A model generated the notes under the pieces. That model searched no databases, was not told the DNA's origin, and saw only the letters and a program-made list of their open reading frames with translations. Below, one piece after another: positions 23,720-33,642 of a DNA stretch of 64,000 nt; the stretch's first letter is position 1; every line of letters starts with the position of its first letter. The stretch comes from Corynebacterium urogenitale (GTDB lineage Bacteria; Actinomycetota; Actinomycetes; Mycobacteriales; Mycobacteriaceae). A program made the translations under genes and the position numbers. The stretch lies in assembly GCF_009026825.1 (NCBI RefSeq), contig NZ_CP045032.1, positions 1,550,001 through 1,614,000 on the forward strand, given 5' to 3'.

Positions 23720-25297
23720 CTACCGACCGGGGCGGGGCATAGGGATTCCACCCGGTTCCCCTATCCAGCCGTGCATTCGGAAACTCTCCCACGTCTCCCT
23801 ATACTCCCGGCGCGGATCATTGACTGTCGAAGAATCCATCGAGATCACGCGCGTCGAGCGGCTGGGTGCACGGTAATTCTCCCACCCGGGCGATCCTCCC
23901 CACACAAACCGTGCCCACGCCTGCTGCATTTCCTCAGTTACCGAATCCATCTCCGGCCCCAAAAGCAGTCGCGCTTTTGACGCTTGCGCATCGCCGAAGA
24001 GCGCGGCCAATTCCATGGAGTGCATAGCCCCTATTCCCAAGCGTCTCAGCACCGCAGGCGCATAGTCGAAGCGATACATCCACACCGGTTCCCCTTCTCC
24101 TGAGTGCAATTCCGCCAGACGCACCGACTGTGCCCAAAACACCGCGTCCGCCAGCAATTGCGCAAAGGCCCCCCGATCACCTAAGTCGCCGTAGACTTTC
24201 TCAACGCTCTCCGCTAGATCCGGGTCATGGGCTTGCAATAGCTTCCGAGCAGCATCCGCCCTGCGACTCTTCGAGAAAAACAGCACCTGCGCGGCAGATA
24301 GTTCATCATTGTTCGTGCCAATGAGCAACGGCACCTTCGACTGTGCGCCACTTTCAAAGACCGAAAGTGGATGGACCGGCAACGTCCTGCCATCCACCGC
24401 ATTGCCGAAGCAGGAATTGAGCTCCCAAAATCCTCTGCCGTGCCACATCATCTGCTGCCCCGCACGTACCAATTCTCCCGTTGGCAGGGCGCGTAATTCC
24501 TCAATCTTGACAGTGCGCGGAGTCAGTCCTGCGTACTGGACGAGTTTGCGTGACCACATGCGAGAGTGTTGAGGACCGTGAACGACGAGCACCGGAGCCG
24601 ACTGGAGAATCACCCTGTGAAACAATCCATGGGCTCGCGGGGAAGCCATGAGTGCCGCGGCCGCAGAACCCCCAGCTGATTCTCCCATGAGGGTCACCCG
24701 CCCTGGATCACCACCGAACTGCGCGATGTTTTTCTGCACCCATCGCAAGGCCAGCAGCTGGTCGCAGAGAGCTGGATTGGCCTCAAATTCTTCCGAGCCG
24801 CTGATCCCCAGGGAACTCATGTTCAGATAGCCAAAGACACCCAAGCGAAAGTTCAACGCCACATAGACTGCGTTGAGGTTCTTTGCGAAACTGAATCCCC
24901 TTAACACTGCGGTATGGCTAGCGCCGGCGAAGAAGCCGCCGCCGTGGAGGTACACAACGACCGGCAACTGCTCATCAGTATCGGGGCGCACAATATCGAG
25001 ATTGAGGCAGTCCTCATCCCCCACAACATTGTCCCTCCAGGTGTACGTGGTTTGGGGAGCAACCTTGCCGTAATCACCCGCTGGCCATACTCCCTCCCAT
25101 TCCACCGGTTGCGGAGCCTTCCATCGTTCGGCCACACCGTAGGGAACGCCTCGCCACGTTCGCACCCCCTCCGTGACGATTCCCCGCACCACACCTCCAT
25201 CGATGTGCGCGTCAATCGTGCCTTCCACATCTTCACCGCTATGTGGGTTCATTCTCCGTGGATCACCTTCCGCGGAGGGCATCTTCGGTGCATTCAC
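23720..25297 (-). CDS. Type-B carboxylesterase
   Basis: 525-residue alpha/beta-hydrolase of the carboxylesterase B (PnbA) family, hydrolysing ester bonds of small or moderately bulky substrates. Oxyanion-hole motif HGGGFFAGAS is followed by the nucleophile elbow GESAGGSAA; DEDCLNLDI is the conserved family signature before them. A later His in GIGAMHSMELAALFG is the probable catalytic His, and the Glu lies in the TNNDE segment. No signal peptide, so probably cytoplasmic. I use GTG 25297; an internal ATG at 25252, just before the catalytic domain, is also possible. Natural substrate unknown. Confidence 0.9.
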   Translation of the reverse strand: MNAPKMPSAEGDPRRMNPHSGEDVEGTIDAHIDGGVVRGIVTEGVRTWRGVPYGVAERWKAPQPVEWEGVWPAGDYGKVAPQTTYTWRDNVVGDEDCLNLDIVRPDTDEQLPVVVYLHGGGFFAGASHTAVLRGFSFAKNLNAVYVALNFRLGVFGYLNMSSLGISGSEEFEANPALCDQLLALRWVQKNIAQFGGDPGRVTLMGESAGGSAAAALMASPRAHGLFHRVILQSAPVLVVHGPQHSRMWSRKLVQYAGLTPRTVKIEELRALPTGELVRAGQQMMWHGRGFWELNSCFGNAVDGRTLPVHPLSVFESGAQSKVPLLIGTNNDELSAAQVLFFSKSRRADAARKLLQAHDPDLAESVEKVYGDLGDRGAFAQLLADAVFWAQSVRLAELHSGEGEPVWMYRFDYAPAVLRRLGIGAMHSMELAALFGDAQASKARLLLGPEMDSVTEEMQQAWARFVWGGSPGWENYRAPSRSTRVISMDSSTVNDPRREYRETWESFRMHGWIGEPGGIPMPRPGR

Positions 25298-25462
25298 GAC
25301 TCTTAGCTTAAGCCCCAGTGAAAGAAAGTGTCCGGCGAAAGGTATGGATGATGTTCGCGGAGAGTGAACTCACCTGCCAATCGTTGCCCTCCACCAAAAG
25401 ATTAGTAGTACTCTGATTTCACACACTAAGACCACGTGCCGAGAAAGGGGCAGTGACACATC

Positions 25463-26197
25463 GTGGGAATATTTAGCCGTAAAAAATCCTCTCCGGAGGA
25501 CACGCCTGCGCTGCCCACCATGGAAGAATATCCTTCCGGCCCCGTGGCTGGTCGCTTCTTCGCTGCAGTCGATCGCGCAGCGTCAATCCAAGAGCCCGCT
25601 GTGCGCAGCTACGTGAAAAAACTCAGTGAGAAGCACTCCGCGCGGAGTATCGAGGAACGCCAGGAAGTGCTCGACAAGCATTTCCGCCACATCGCGACCG
25701 GCTCCGGCCTCGGTACCGGCGGTTTAGCGGCATGGCCGGGAATCGGCACCCTCGCCTCGCTCGGCGGCATCGCTGGTGAGTCCATCCTCCTACTCGAAGC
25801 TTGTGGCCTCTACGCTCTTGCCAGCGCAGAGCTTCACGGAGTGGACATTTCTAACGAGCAGTACCGCCGTGCCTTGATTTATGTGACCGTTTCCGGCGCG
25901 TCCACCAATGACCTCGTACAAGCACTCACCGCTGATGGCGCCCTGACCACAGTCAAATCACTGCGCGGCTTGAAGAACGCCCCCGCTAAGGAGCTCGTCA
26001 CCATCAATTCCACGCTCGGCAAGCTCGCGTTCAAACAAATGCGCAAGAAATTCTCCGGCGCGCTCATGCGCAAGATATTGCCATTCGGAGTCGGTGCAGT
26101 GTTGGGCGCACGAGCTAACCGGAAGATTGCCTATCACATGGTGAAGCAGGTTCACAGCGTCATTGCGGACATCAAGGCTGCTAGCCCTGCTGAATAG
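25463..26197 (+). CDS. Conserved actinobacterial protein, possibly EcsC-like
   Basis: 244 residues from a GTG start. The middle has a Gly/Ala-rich amphipathic stretch (GSGLGTGGLAAWPGIGTLASLGG, broken here for length), then a helix ending ALASAELHGVDIS, reminiscent of EcsC-family proteins. The similarity is a pattern impression only. The C-terminus is basic (KQMRKKFSGALMRKI) and may be membrane-associated. It stands alone upstream of odhA and is closed by a strong terminator. Function unknown. Confidence 0.68.
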   Translation: MGIFSRKKSSPEDTPALPTMEEYPSGPVAGRFFAAVDRAASIQEPAVRSYVKKLSEKHSARSIEERQEVLDKHFRHIATGSGLGTGGLAAWPGIGTLASLGGIAGESILLLEACGLYALASAELHGVDISNEQYRRALIYVTVSGASTNDLVQALTADGALTTVKSLRGLKNAPAKELVTINSTLGKLAFKQMRKKFSGALMRKILPFGVGAVLGARANRKIAYHMVKQVHSVIADIKAASPAE

Positions 26198-26236
26198 TCG
26201 GTGCCTTCTCAGTCTGGCTAACTGCCGCTTCCCTAC

Positions 26237-26276
26237 CCCCGCGCCTCGGCTGTCACCACAGCCGTCGCGGGGCTTT
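26237..26276 (+). terminator. Rho-independent terminator
   Basis: CCCCGCG (26237-26243) pairs with CGCGGGG (26266-26272), with an inner GGCTGT/ACAGCC stem, followed by CTTTT. It ends the EcsC-like gene before the odhA promoter region. Confidence 0.8.
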
Positions 26277-26506
26277 TCGTTCACCGCCGACGCAGCCATC
26301 GCAATGTGATAGTGGACGTGTCACGAATCAAATGTGAATCGTTCAACAACTTTCACACCGTTTCTGTTTCAGAGAGGCGCAAATCACGTGTTTATCTGCA
26401 GATATATACATAAATGACATGCCCCCTCACAATCGAAAAAACGCCACTGTGTAGTAGGGTGGAACGTCGAGACTGAAGTCATGAAGAAAAGAGGCGAGGA
26501 CCTGCC
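26277..26506 (+). promoter_or_regulatory. odhA upstream regulatory region
   Basis: 230 bases without a gene. It holds an AT-rich stretch (around 26330-26440) and a TAGGGT -10 candidate at 26455-26460, giving a leader of about 40 bases. The ribosome site GAGGCGAGGACC precedes GTG 26507. I see no confident operator, although several TGTGA and TCACA half sites occur. Confidence 0.45.
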
Positions 26507-29500
26507 GTGAGCAGTGCTAATTTCGGTCAGAACGCTTGGCTGGTGGATCAGATGTTCCAGCAGTACAAAAAAGACCCACAGTCGGTCGACCCTGAATGGC
26601 GCGACTTTTTCGCCAAGAACCCCCAGGGCGATGCCGCTATCTCCTCATCCGAGTCTAAGGATGCCGGTCGTACCGATTCCAGCGACGCCGTAAAGCAGCA
26701 GACCGTTGCCAAGGCCGCCGCGAAGAAAGCTCCAGAAAGCAAGAAGGACCAGCCAGCGCACAATCGTGCATCCACGATTCCTCAGCGCGTGGCACCGCCT
26801 GCTCCAAAGGAGCCCGTAGAGGCACCAGAACCAGGCGAGAAGGTCATCAAGGGCGCCTCCAAGGCCGTCGTGAAGAACATGGACCTGTCCTTGGAGATCC
26901 CGACCGCAACATCCGTGCGTGACATGCCGGCGAAGCTGATGTTCGAAAACCGCGCAATGGTCAACGACAGCCTGCGCGCGCGTGGTGGCGGAAAGATTTC
27001 CTTCACCCACATCATCGGCTACGCGCTCATCCGCGCGGTCATGGCTCACCCGGACATGAACAACAACTACGTTGTTAAGGACGGCAAGCCGACCCTGGTC
27101 ACCCCGGAGCACGTCAACCTGGGTCTCGCCATCGACATGACCGCCAAGAATGGCACCCGCTCCTTGGTCGTTGCCGCCATTAAGGAAGCGGAAACCCTCT
27201 CCTTCGCCGAATTCGTTTCTAAGTACGAGGACATCGTGAAGCGTGCTCGCGAGGGCAAGCTAACCATGGATGACTTCTCCGGCGTCACCATCTCCCTGAC
27301 GAACCCCGGTGGCATCGGTACCCGCCACTCCGTGCCACGTTTGACCAAGGGCCAGGGCGCCATTATCGGTGTGGGCTCCATGGACTACCCGGCGGAATTC
27401 GCTGGCGCCTCCGAGGACCGTCTTGGGGAGATGGGCATCGGCAAGCTGGTGACCATCACCTCTACTTATGACCACCGCATCATCCAAGGTGCCGAGTCCG
27501 GTGAATTCCTGCGGACCATGAGCCGCCTGCTCATCGACGACAACTTCTGGGATGACATCTTCACCTCCATGAAGGTGCCGTACGCCCCAGTTCGCTGGTC
27601 CCAGGATCTGCCGAATATCGGCGTCGACAAGTCCACCCGCGTGATGAAACTCATCGAGGCTTACCGCTCCCGCGGACACCTCATCGCCGATATTGATCCG
27701 CTGCACTGGACCCAGCCGGGTCTGCCAGTGCCGGATCACTCCGACCTCAACATCGAGTCGCACGGTCTGACCCTGTGGGATTACGACCGCACCTTCAACG
27801 TCGGTGGATTCCTCGGTCGCGAGACCATGACCCTGCGCGAGGTTCTCACTGCCCTGCGAAAGGCCTACACGCTGAAGGTTGGCTACGAGTACACCCACAT
27901 CCTGGATAAGGAAGAGCGCTCCTGGCTGCGCGAGCGCATCGAAGCTGGTCAGCCGAAGTACTCCCAGGCTGAGCAGAAGTACATTCTGCAGAAACTGAAC
28001 TCTGCTGAGGCTTTCGAGAACTTCCTGCAGACCAAGTACGTCGGCCAAAAGCGCTTCTCCCTGGAGGGCGCTGAGACTCTGATCCCAATGATGGATGCCG
28101 CAATCGACCGCGCCGCCGGTTCCGATGTCAACGAGGTTGTCATCGGCATGCCGCACCGTGGCCGTCTCAACGTGCTGGCCAATATCGTGGGTAAGCCTTA
28201 CGCCAAGATCTTCACCGAATTCGAAGGCAACATCGACCCAGCATCCGCTGGTGGTTCCGGCGATGTGAAGTACCACTTGGGTTCCAAGGGTCACTACACG
28301 CAGATGTTCGGCGACGGTGAGGTTGATGTCTACCTGGCAGCCAACCCATCTCACCTCGAGGCTGTTGACCCAGTACTGGAAGGCATCGCGCGAGCTAAGC
28401 GCGATCAGCTCGATGGCGACAATGAAGGGGCCGTTCTGCCGCTGATGCTCCACGGCGACGCCTCTTTTGCTGGCCTGGGCATTGTCCAGGAGACGATCAA
28501 CCTGGCCAAGCTCAAGGCCTACGAGGTTGGCGGTACGGTTCACATCGTGGTGAACAACCAGATTGGCTTCACCACCACCCCAGACTCCGGCCGTTCCACC
28601 TTCTACTCCACCGACTTGGCCAAGGGCTTCGACTGCCCTGTCTTCCACGTCAATGGTGACGACGCCGAGGCCGTGGTGTGGGTTGCACAGCTAGCAGTCG
28701 ACTACCGCAACAAGTTCGGTAAGGACGTCTTCATCGACCTGGTGACCTACCGTCGCCGTGGTCACAATGAGGCCGATGATCCATCAATGACGCAGCCACT
28801 GATGTACAAGATCATTGGTGAACTACCGACCTCCCGTGCCCAGTACACCGAGGCTCTCATCGGCCGCGGCGATCTGTCGGAGGAAGACGCTGAGCGAGTT
28901 CAGCGCGACTTCCACGAGCAACTGGAGACCGTCTTCAACCAGGTGCGCGAAGCAGAGAAGGGCGCCACTCCGAAGGCGCAGACCGGTATCACCGGATCCC
29001 AGGAGCTCCCACGGGGCCTGGATACTTCCGTCTCCCGTGAACTGATCGAGAAGATCGGTGCGAAGTTCTTCGAAACTCCAGACAACTTGAAGGTCCACCC
29101 ACGCGTGGCTCCAGTGATCAAGCGCCGTTCCGAGATGGCAAAGAAGGGCAACATTGACTGGGGCTTCGGCGAACTCCTCGCCTTCGGCTCCCTGGTAGAG
29201 GGTGGCAAGCTGGTTCGTCTCGTCGGCGAGGATTCCCTGCGCGGCACCTTCACCCAGCGTCACTCCGTGCTCTTCGACCACGAGGATCACGACCTGTACA
29301 ATCCGCTGCAGATGCTCGCTGAGGAGTCCGGCAATGGCGGTGCCTTCGAGACTTACAACTCCGCACTGACGGAGTTTGCGGCCATGGGCTTCGAGTACGG
29401 CTACTCGGTCGGCAACCCAGATGCCCTCGTCGCCTGGGAGGCGCAGTTCGGCGACTTCGCCAACGGCGCCCAGACCATCATTGACGAATACGTCTCCTCT

Positions 29501-30193
29501 GGTGAAGCGAAGTGGGGCCAGATCTCCTCTCTGGTTCTCTTGCTGCCACACGGCTACGAAGGCCAGGGGCCAGACCACTCCTCCGCACGCATCGAGCGTT
29601 TCCTGCAGATGTCCGCCGAAGGTTCTTGGACCGTGGCACAGCCATCCACCCCGGCAAACTACTTCCACCTGCTGCGTCGCCACGCTCTCGGCTCCCTGAA
29701 GCGTCCGCTAGTGGTCTTCACGCCGAAGTCCATGCTGCGTAACAAGGCTGCCGTTTCCTCCATTGAGGACTTCACTGAGGTCACCAAGTTCAAGTCTGTG
29801 ATCGATGATCCGAATCACAACGGCGTGAACAAGGACGTCAAGACTGTCCTCATGTGCTCCGGCAAGATCTACTATGACCTGGAGAAGAAGCGCGCTGCTG
29901 ATGGTCGCGACGATGTCGCCATCATCCGCGTGGAGATGCTGCATCCTGTTCCGTACAACCGCATTCGCGACGCCCTCGGCAACTACCCGAATGCCACGGA
30001 AATCCGCTGGGTGCAGGACGAGCCTGCCAACCAGGGTCCATGGCCATTCCTGGCCCTGCAGTTGCCTGAATACCTGCCAGGCCTGCAGCTCAAGCGCGTC
30101 TCCCGCCGCGCCCAGTCCTCCACGGCAACGGGCGTGTCCAAGGTTCACCAGCTCGAGCAGAAGGCTCTGCTGGAAGAGGCGTTCGCTGACTAA
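26507..30193 (+). CDS. odhA: 2-oxoglutarate dehydrogenase E1 fused to E2 acyltransferase domain
   Basis: Converts 2-oxoglutarate to succinyl-CoA in the TCA cycle as part of the corynebacterial hybrid PDH/ODH complex. 1228 residues, usual for OdhA/Kgd. Order: an E1 N-terminal segment with [12 protein letters not shown]; an Ala/Lys/Pro linker (about 45-120); an E2 succinyltransferase core with the HxxxD-type region [14 protein letters not shown]; then the ThDP E1 domain with [22 protein letters not shown] and [10 protein letters not shown]. No lipoyl domain is present, as known for this family; lipoyl groups come from the E2 of PDH. GTG start with a purine-rich ribosome site. Activity is known in relatives to be controlled by the FHA protein OdhI, which is not in this window. 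Confidence 0.97.
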   Translation: MSSANFGQNAWLVDQMFQQYKKDPQSVDPEWRDFFAKNPQGDAAISSSESKDAGRTDSSDAVKQQTVAKAAAKKAPESKKDQPAHNRASTIPQRVAPPAPKEPVEAPEPGEKVIKGASKAVVKNMDLSLEIPTATSVRDMPAKLMFENRAMVNDSLRARGGGKISFTHIIGYALIRAVMAHPDMNNNYVVKDGKPTLVTPEHVNLGLAIDMTAKNGTRSLVVAAIKEAETLSFAEFVSKYEDIVKRAREGKLTMDDFSGVTISLTNPGGIGTRHSVPRLTKGQGAIIGVGSMDYPAEFAGASEDRLGEMGIGKLVTITSTYDHRIIQGAESGEFLRTMSRLLIDDNFWDDIFTSMKVPYAPVRWSQDLPNIGVDKSTRVMKLIEAYRSRGHLIADIDPLHWTQPGLPVPDHSDLNIESHGLTLWDYDRTFNVGGFLGRETMTLREVLTALRKAYTLKVGYEYTHILDKEERSWLRERIEAGQPKYSQAEQKYILQKLNSAEAFENFLQTKYVGQKRFSLEGAETLIPMMDAAIDRAAGSDVNEVVIGMPHRGRLNVLANIVGKPYAKIFTEFEGNIDPASAGGSGDVKYHLGSKGHYTQMFGDGEVDVYLAANPSHLEAVDPVLEGIARAKRDQLDGDNEGAVLPLMLHGDASFAGLGIVQETINLAKLKAYEVGGTVHIVVNNQIGFTTTPDSGRSTFYSTDLAKGFDCPVFHVNGDDAEAVVWVAQLAVDYRNKFGKDVFIDLVTYRRRGHNEADDPSMTQPLMYKIIGELPTSRAQYTEALIGRGDLSEEDAERVQRDFHEQLETVFNQVREAEKGATPKAQTGITGSQELPRGLDTSVSRELIEKIGAKFFETPDNLKVHPRVAPVIKRRSEMAKKGNIDWGFGELLAFGSLVEGGKLVRLVGEDSLRGTFTQRHSVLFDHEDHDLYNPLQMLAEESGNGGAFETYNSALTEFAAMGFEYGYSVGNPDALVAWEAQFGDFANGAQTIIDEYVSSGEAKWGQISSLVLLLPHGYEGQGPDHSSARIERFLQMSAEGSWTVAQPSTPANYFHLLRRHALGSLKRPLVVFTPKSMLRNKAAVSSIEDFTEVTKFKSVIDDPNHNGVNKDVKTVLMCSGKIYYDLEKKRAADGRDDVAIIRVEMLHPVPYNRIRDALGNYPNATEIRWVQDEPANQGPWPFLALQLPEYLPGLQLKRVSRRAQSSTATGVSKVHQLEQKALLEEAFAD

Positions 30194-30200
30194 CGCCCAC

Positions 30201-30236
30201 CAGTGTGCATCACCCAGGTGAGGCACACTGTTCAGG
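30201..30236 (+). terminator. odhA terminator hairpin
   Basis: CAGTGTGC (30201-30208) pairs with GCACACTG (30223-30230), and an inner TCACC/GGTGA stem gives a long near-perfect hairpin 7 bases after the odhA stop. The T tract is weak (TTCAGG). Confidence 0.65.
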
Positions 30237-30268
30237 TGCCACCGAGCTCTGTATGACAGCGTAAGAAA

Positions 30269-30305
30269 GGGGGCTGCTCGCCGGAAATTCCGGTGACCAG
30301 CCCCC
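30269..30305 (-). terminator. GC-rich hairpin, best oriented for minus-strand transcription
   Basis: GGGGGCTG (30269-30276) pairs with CAGCCCCC (30298-30305) around a TCGCCGGAA/TTCCGGTGA inner stem. On the minus strand it is followed by TTTCTT, so it may end read-through from the lipoprotein gene at 30701. Confidence 0.6.
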
Positions 30306-30700
30306 ATTCGCTACGCGCGAAAGCGACGCAGATTAAAACGATCAACGCGGTTCAAAAGGCAGGAGGTTATTCGGCAAGAGGCAGTAGGACAAGAGCTAAA
30401 AGTCGTTTCCGGGGTGGTGTCTGTCCCATAGAGTTCTGAACCCACCGCTTGCCGGCAGTACATGTCGGTTCAAACCGATGGAAAATGTCCCAAACAGCCC
30501 CAGCCCCACCCCGCCACGCCACAACAGTCACAAAGTCTTGGGCAAATCAATTTGCACTGCTCGTGCATGGGACTGTTTGGGACATCGTCATCTCCCGATC
30601 CAGTCTCGGCCCACACGGAGGTCATGCCCGCTTACACGGAGGGTGGGCAGCCGTGAACTCCGCTCGCGATGTAGATAGCGACCTAGTGGCGTCGAATAGG
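30306..30700. other. Gene-poor intergenic region downstream of odhA
   Basis: About 395 bases without a convincing coding frame. Short open frames have no ribosome site and no domain-like sequence. The region contains the long inverted repeat at 30485-30585 and little else recognisable. It may be a decayed gene or mobile-element scar, or may encode a small RNA. Confidence 0.5.
30485..30585. repeat. Long-range inverted repeat, 18-base arms
   Basis: Arms ATGTCCCAAACAGCCCCA (30485-30502) and its complement (30568-30585) match at 17 of 18 positions and enclose 65 bases. A smaller inverted repeat GCAAAT-CA-ATTTGC (30542-30555) lies inside. No flanking target duplication and no transposase are seen. 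It could be a miniature inverted-repeat element, an RNA structure or an operator pair. Confidence 0.8.
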
Positions 30701-31342
30701 TTAGGAACCTTGCCCCCGCTCACGCAGCATCTCCGCAGACACACCGCCAGCCACCTGATTGAGCGCCAGTCGATCACCTCGGTCAACCACCGACTTGTCG
30801 TACAGAGCCACAATCGCCTGCGGCAGCGAATCATCTTTGCAGCCCTCGGCGATTCCAGCATCCGAAGCATCAATGTCGCCAGGCAGCAAAGAAGTCAGCG
30901 TGCCATGCATAATATTGCGCCACTCCGCGGGGTCACGATCCTCGTCCTCCGCATACAACTTGCGCATCAGTCGGCCCTTATGGGCATCCAATTCATCGAC
31001 CAGCTCCCCCAGGCAGCCAAACGTCAGATGAATCTTGCCGGAACGTAAAGCCTCGAAACGCTCGTCATAAGGCACAGACTGCGCTGTAATGAAGCGTCGA
31101 TCCTGCTCCAAGGCATCGGAGTAGGAAATCTGCAACCCGGCAACTAAGTCGTCATCCACTTGCCCATGATCCGGGGCGACAACCGGGGTGCCGATAACGA
31201 ATTCTCGATCCTGGGCAGGCAGCCCTGCCGGATTCGCATTTTGGTATCCGCACGCAGCCAAGCAACTAGCCGCACATACGCCCAACAGCGCAGCCGAAAG
31301 ACGGGTCTTCCCAGCACCTCCGAACGCCAATGACCTCACCAC
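30701..31342 (-). CDS. Predicted lipoprotein of unknown function
   Basis: 213 residues. A signal peptide with a basic N-terminus and hydrophobic core ends at lipobox CLAAC, so the protein should be anchored to the outer face of the membrane. The mature part is acidic, with EFVIGTPVVAP and a stretch around SGKIHLTFGCLGELVDELD that faintly recalls periplasmic osmolyte-binding proteins. Length is only about two thirds of that family, so I do not assign it. GTG start. It is 19 bases behind a small membrane-protein gene on the same strand, and the two may form one unit divergent from the MgtE_N/CBS gene. Confidence 0.72.
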   Translation of the reverse strand: MVRSLAFGGAGKTRLSAALLGVCAASCLAACGYQNANPAGLPAQDREFVIGTPVVAPDHGQVDDDLVAGLQISYSDALEQDRRFITAQSVPYDERFEALRSGKIHLTFGCLGELVDELDAHKGRLMRKLYAEDEDRDPAEWRNIMHGTLTSLLPGDIDASDAGIAEGCKDDSLPQAIVALYDKSVVDRGDRLALNQVAGGVSAEMLRERGQGS

Positions 31343-31361
31343 GCAACCTCACAACCCAGCG

Positions 31362-31586
31362 CTAGAACCACGCCATAAAATACACAACAACGGCTGCCAC
31401 GAATGGCACCGCGTGCCACAGCCCAGCGCGGCGCCCCTGATGCACAGCCACGCTGGCGAATAAGACCGCCAGAACCGATACACCCGCCGCGAAAACGTGC
31501 GGAATCCACATGCTGTGCCCAAGAACTGCCAGCACGACAGCAAAGCCCACCAGGCCACCCGTGATCAGACGGCTCAGCACATGCAC
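31362..31586 (-). CDS. Small integral membrane protein
   Basis: About 74 residues with two to three hydrophobic helices (LITGGLVGFAVVLAVLG, VFAAGVSVLAVLFASVAV, AVPFVAAVVVYFMAW). I use GTG 31586, which has GGAGG six bases upstream; GTG 31595 in the same frame overlaps that site. It starts an apparent two-gene unit with the lipoprotein at 30701. No family assigned. Confidence 0.68.
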   Translation of the reverse strand: MHVLSRLITGGLVGFAVVLAVLGHSMWIPHVFAAGVSVLAVLFASVAVHQGRRAGLWHAVPFVAAVVVYFMAWF

Positions 31587-31637
31587 TCTGCACACCTCCT
31601 AAGAACTACTCGACACAACAACATTACCCGCGTGCAG

Positions 31638-31643
31638 TACCCT
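31638..31643 (+). promoter_or_regulatory. Predicted -10 box, leaderless MgtE_N/CBS gene
   Basis: TACCCT lies 8 bases before ATG 31652 and no ribosome site is visible, so transcription probably begins at or beside the start codon. Confidence 0.5.
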
Positions 31644-31651
31644 TGGGCGTT

Positions 31652-32980
31652 ATGAGTGGAATGCGTGTGTTCGCTGGCCGTTTGGCCGGCATGGTAGTTC
31701 TTGGTCCCGATGGCGATTCCGTCGGCCGTGTCCGCGATGTCGTCATCTCGATCTACGACGACAAGGCGACAGCACTCGGAGTTGTCCTGGAACTGGCCAC
31801 GAAACGCAAGATTTTCCTGCCGATGTTACGCATCGCCACCATCACTAGTGGCGAGCTCACAACCGTCAGTTCCAACGTCAACATGCGACCATTCAAAGCC
31901 CGCTCAGGGGAATTGTCCCTGATGGAGGATCTGATTGGCGCGAAGGTGCACACGGATGATCCTGAGCATCCAGAGCTACACGGCAAAGTCATTGAGATCG
32001 TTGATGTGGAGATGGAGCGCAACCGTACCCGCGACTGGCGCATCCGCCGCGTGGCAGTGACCCAGCGCTCCCGCATTGGCCGTCGCAACCCAATCACTAT
32101 CCTGCCCCTCAACCATGTCCAGGGCCTCCATGCCTCCGGTACCGGGCAAGTTAATCCCGATGCCGAGCTGCTCGCATCCTTCAACGAAATGCGCAATGCG
32201 GACATCGCTAACGCCCTCCATGAACTGCCCGAGGCTCGCAGAAACAAGATCGCCTCCGAAATGGATGACGAACGGCTAGCCGATGTCCTCGCCGAGCTAC
32301 CCGATGACCACCAGGCAGAGATCCTCTCCCACCTCAACATCGAACGTGCTGCGGACGTGCTCGAGGAGATGGATCCGGACGATGCTGCCGATGTGCTCGC
32401 CGAACTGCCTGAGGACAAGTCCGACGTGCTGCTGGAGCTCATGGATCCAGAGGATTCCGAGCCCGTGCGCCGTCTGATGGAATTCAACCCGGATTCCGTC
32501 GGTGCCTTGATGACGCCCGAGCCGATCATTCTTCCACCTCAATCGACTGTGGCTGAGGCCCTAGCGCACGCACGCAATCCGGAATTGCCAACCTCTTTGG
32601 CTTCCATGGTCTTCGTCGCTCGCCCGCCACAGGCCACGCCGACGGGCAAGTATCTCGGATGCGTGCACCTGCAGAAGTTGCTGCGAGAGCCACCCTCAAC
32701 ACAGATTGGTGGCATCCTCGACCTCGAACTGCCGGCGCTGTACGCGGAGGACACTCAGGAGACAGCGGCACGCTATTTCGCCACGTACAACTTGGTCTGT
32801 GGACCGGTCCTGGATGCCAATAATCACCTGCTCGGCGCCGTTGCAGTGGACGATTTGCTCGACCACTTGCTGCCGGAGGACTGGCGCGAGCAAGACTGGC
32901 GCGTAGGTGTGGACCCGAGCACGATCCCCGCCAACCAGCAACCCACAACCACCCCATCAACGCAGCGAAAGGAGGCCTAA
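31652..32980 (+). CDS. PRC-barrel / MgtE N-domain / CBS protein without channel domain
   Basis: About 442 residues, all soluble. Residues 1-80 and about 85-165 read as PRC-barrel-like beta segments (LVVLGPDGDS-type start). Then come repeated MgtE intracellular N-domain helices with the series ELPEARRNKIASEM, DVLAELPDDH and VLEEMDPDDAADVLAEL. After these are two CBS-like units, beginning VGALMTPEPIILPPQSTV and ending DDLLDHLLPEDW. In true MgtE transporters these parts sense cytosolic Mg2+ and gate a five-helix channel that is missing here. The DUF1003 membrane gene starts six bases after the stop, so the pair may act together. Function unproven. Confidence 0.85.
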   Translation: MSGMRVFAGRLAGMVVLGPDGDSVGRVRDVVISIYDDKATALGVVLELATKRKIFLPMLRIATITSGELTTVSSNVNMRPFKARSGELSLMEDLIGAKVHTDDPEHPELHGKVIEIVDVEMERNRTRDWRIRRVAVTQRSRIGRRNPITILPLNHVQGLHASGTGQVNPDAELLASFNEMRNADIANALHELPEARRNKIASEMDDERLADVLAELPDDHQAEILSHLNIERAADVLEEMDPDDAADVLAELPEDKSDVLLELMDPEDSEPVRRLMEFNPDSVGALMTPEPIILPPQSTVAEALAHARNPELPTSLASMVFVARPPQATPTGKYLGCVHLQKLLREPPSTQIGGILDLELPALYAEDTQETAARYFATYNLVCGPVLDANNHLLGAVAVDDLLDHLLPEDWREQDWRVGVDPSTIPANQQPTTTPSTQRKEA

Positions 32981-32986
32981 TCCCCG

Positions 32987-33544
32987 ATGCCAAGTAACTA
33001 CAAGACAACCGCACTGGACACACCGGTCGAAAACGTTAAGCGCAAACGTATCAACCTCGACGGCGATACCGTGGGTAAGGGTGCGGAAAGCATCGCGCGT
33101 TTCCTGGGTACCGGCAAGTACCTGGCGTATCAGACGATTTTCGTTTCAGTATGGGTGATCGCCAATATCCTCATGATGAGCAACGCGTGGGATCCCTACC
33201 CCTTCATCCTCCTCAACCTGGCGTTTTCCACCCAGGCTGCCTACGCTGCGCCGTTGATTCTTCTGGCACAGAATCGTCAGGACGACCGCGATAAGGTGGC
33301 GCTGAACGAAGACCGTCGCCGCGCTGCCGAGACGAAGGCGGATACGGAATTCCTCGCCCGCGAGCTCGCTGGAGTGCGCATCACTGTGGGCGAGACCGTC
33401 ACTCGTGACTATCTACGCCGCGAGCTGGATGATCTCAACCACCTGCTGCAGCGGATCGAGGATAAGCTCGAGGACCGCCATCACGACGATAAAGCCCTCC
33501 ATGACAGCATTTCCGACGAAACTCAGGACTCTCCGCGCACCTAG
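32987..33544 (+). CDS. DUF1003 membrane protein
   Basis: 185 residues of the DUF1003 family. Two closely spaced transmembrane helices (IFVSVWVIANILMMSN and FILLNLAFSTQAAYAAPLILLA) carry the family pattern, including the WDPYPFILLN loop and the AQNRQDDRD end. A charged helical C-terminal tail (about 100-185) probably forms a coiled coil. An AAAGGAGG ribosome site lies in the end of the preceding gene. The two genes form a conserved corynebacterial pair. The molecular function of DUF1003 is not known. Confidence 0.88.
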   Translation: MPSNYKTTALDTPVENVKRKRINLDGDTVGKGAESIARFLGTGKYLAYQTIFVSVWVIANILMMSNAWDPYPFILLNLAFSTQAAYAAPLILLAQNRQDDRDKVALNEDRRRAAETKADTEFLARELAGVRITVGETVTRDYLRRELDDLNHLLQRIEDKLEDRHHDDKALHDSISDETQDSPRT

Positions 33545-33580
33545 AGCTCCACGCCGCTGCCTGTCGTAACTAAAACTTTC

Positions 33581-33607
33581 ACCCAGCCGCCCTCGGGGGC
33601 TGGGTTT
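33581..33607 (+). terminator. Rho-independent terminator after DUF1003 gene
   Basis: ACCCAGCC (33581-33588) pairs with GGCTGGGT (33598-33605), followed by a short T run. It separates the DUF1003 gene from mrp. Confidence 0.75.
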
Positions 33608-33627
33608 AGTGCTATCGGTCGCTGGGT

Positions 33628-33633
33628 TACACT
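33628..33633 (+). promoter_or_regulatory. Predicted -10 box for mrp
   Basis: TACACT lies 9 bases before ATG 33643; no ribosome site is seen. It fits a leaderless or nearly leaderless transcript. Confidence 0.5.
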
Positions 33634-33642
33634 AGAGCAATC

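Noticed and set aside
27260..28648. Long open frame antisense to odhA (about 460 codons)
   Set aside because: It mirrors the strongly biased odhA frame, has no ribosome site or domain, and odhA is certain. Similar antisense frames inside putP, the SNF2 gene, argS and typA were dropped for the same reason.
30485..30585. Insertion sequence or MITE for the inverted repeat
   Set aside because: No target-site duplication, no transposase remnant and no second copy in the window, so the element type is not claimed; only the repeat is reported.
30692..30711. DtxR-like half site (ATAGGTTAGG) near the end of the lipoprotein gene
   Set aside because: Only one half matches the consensus and it lies at the 3' end of a gene, not in a promoter.
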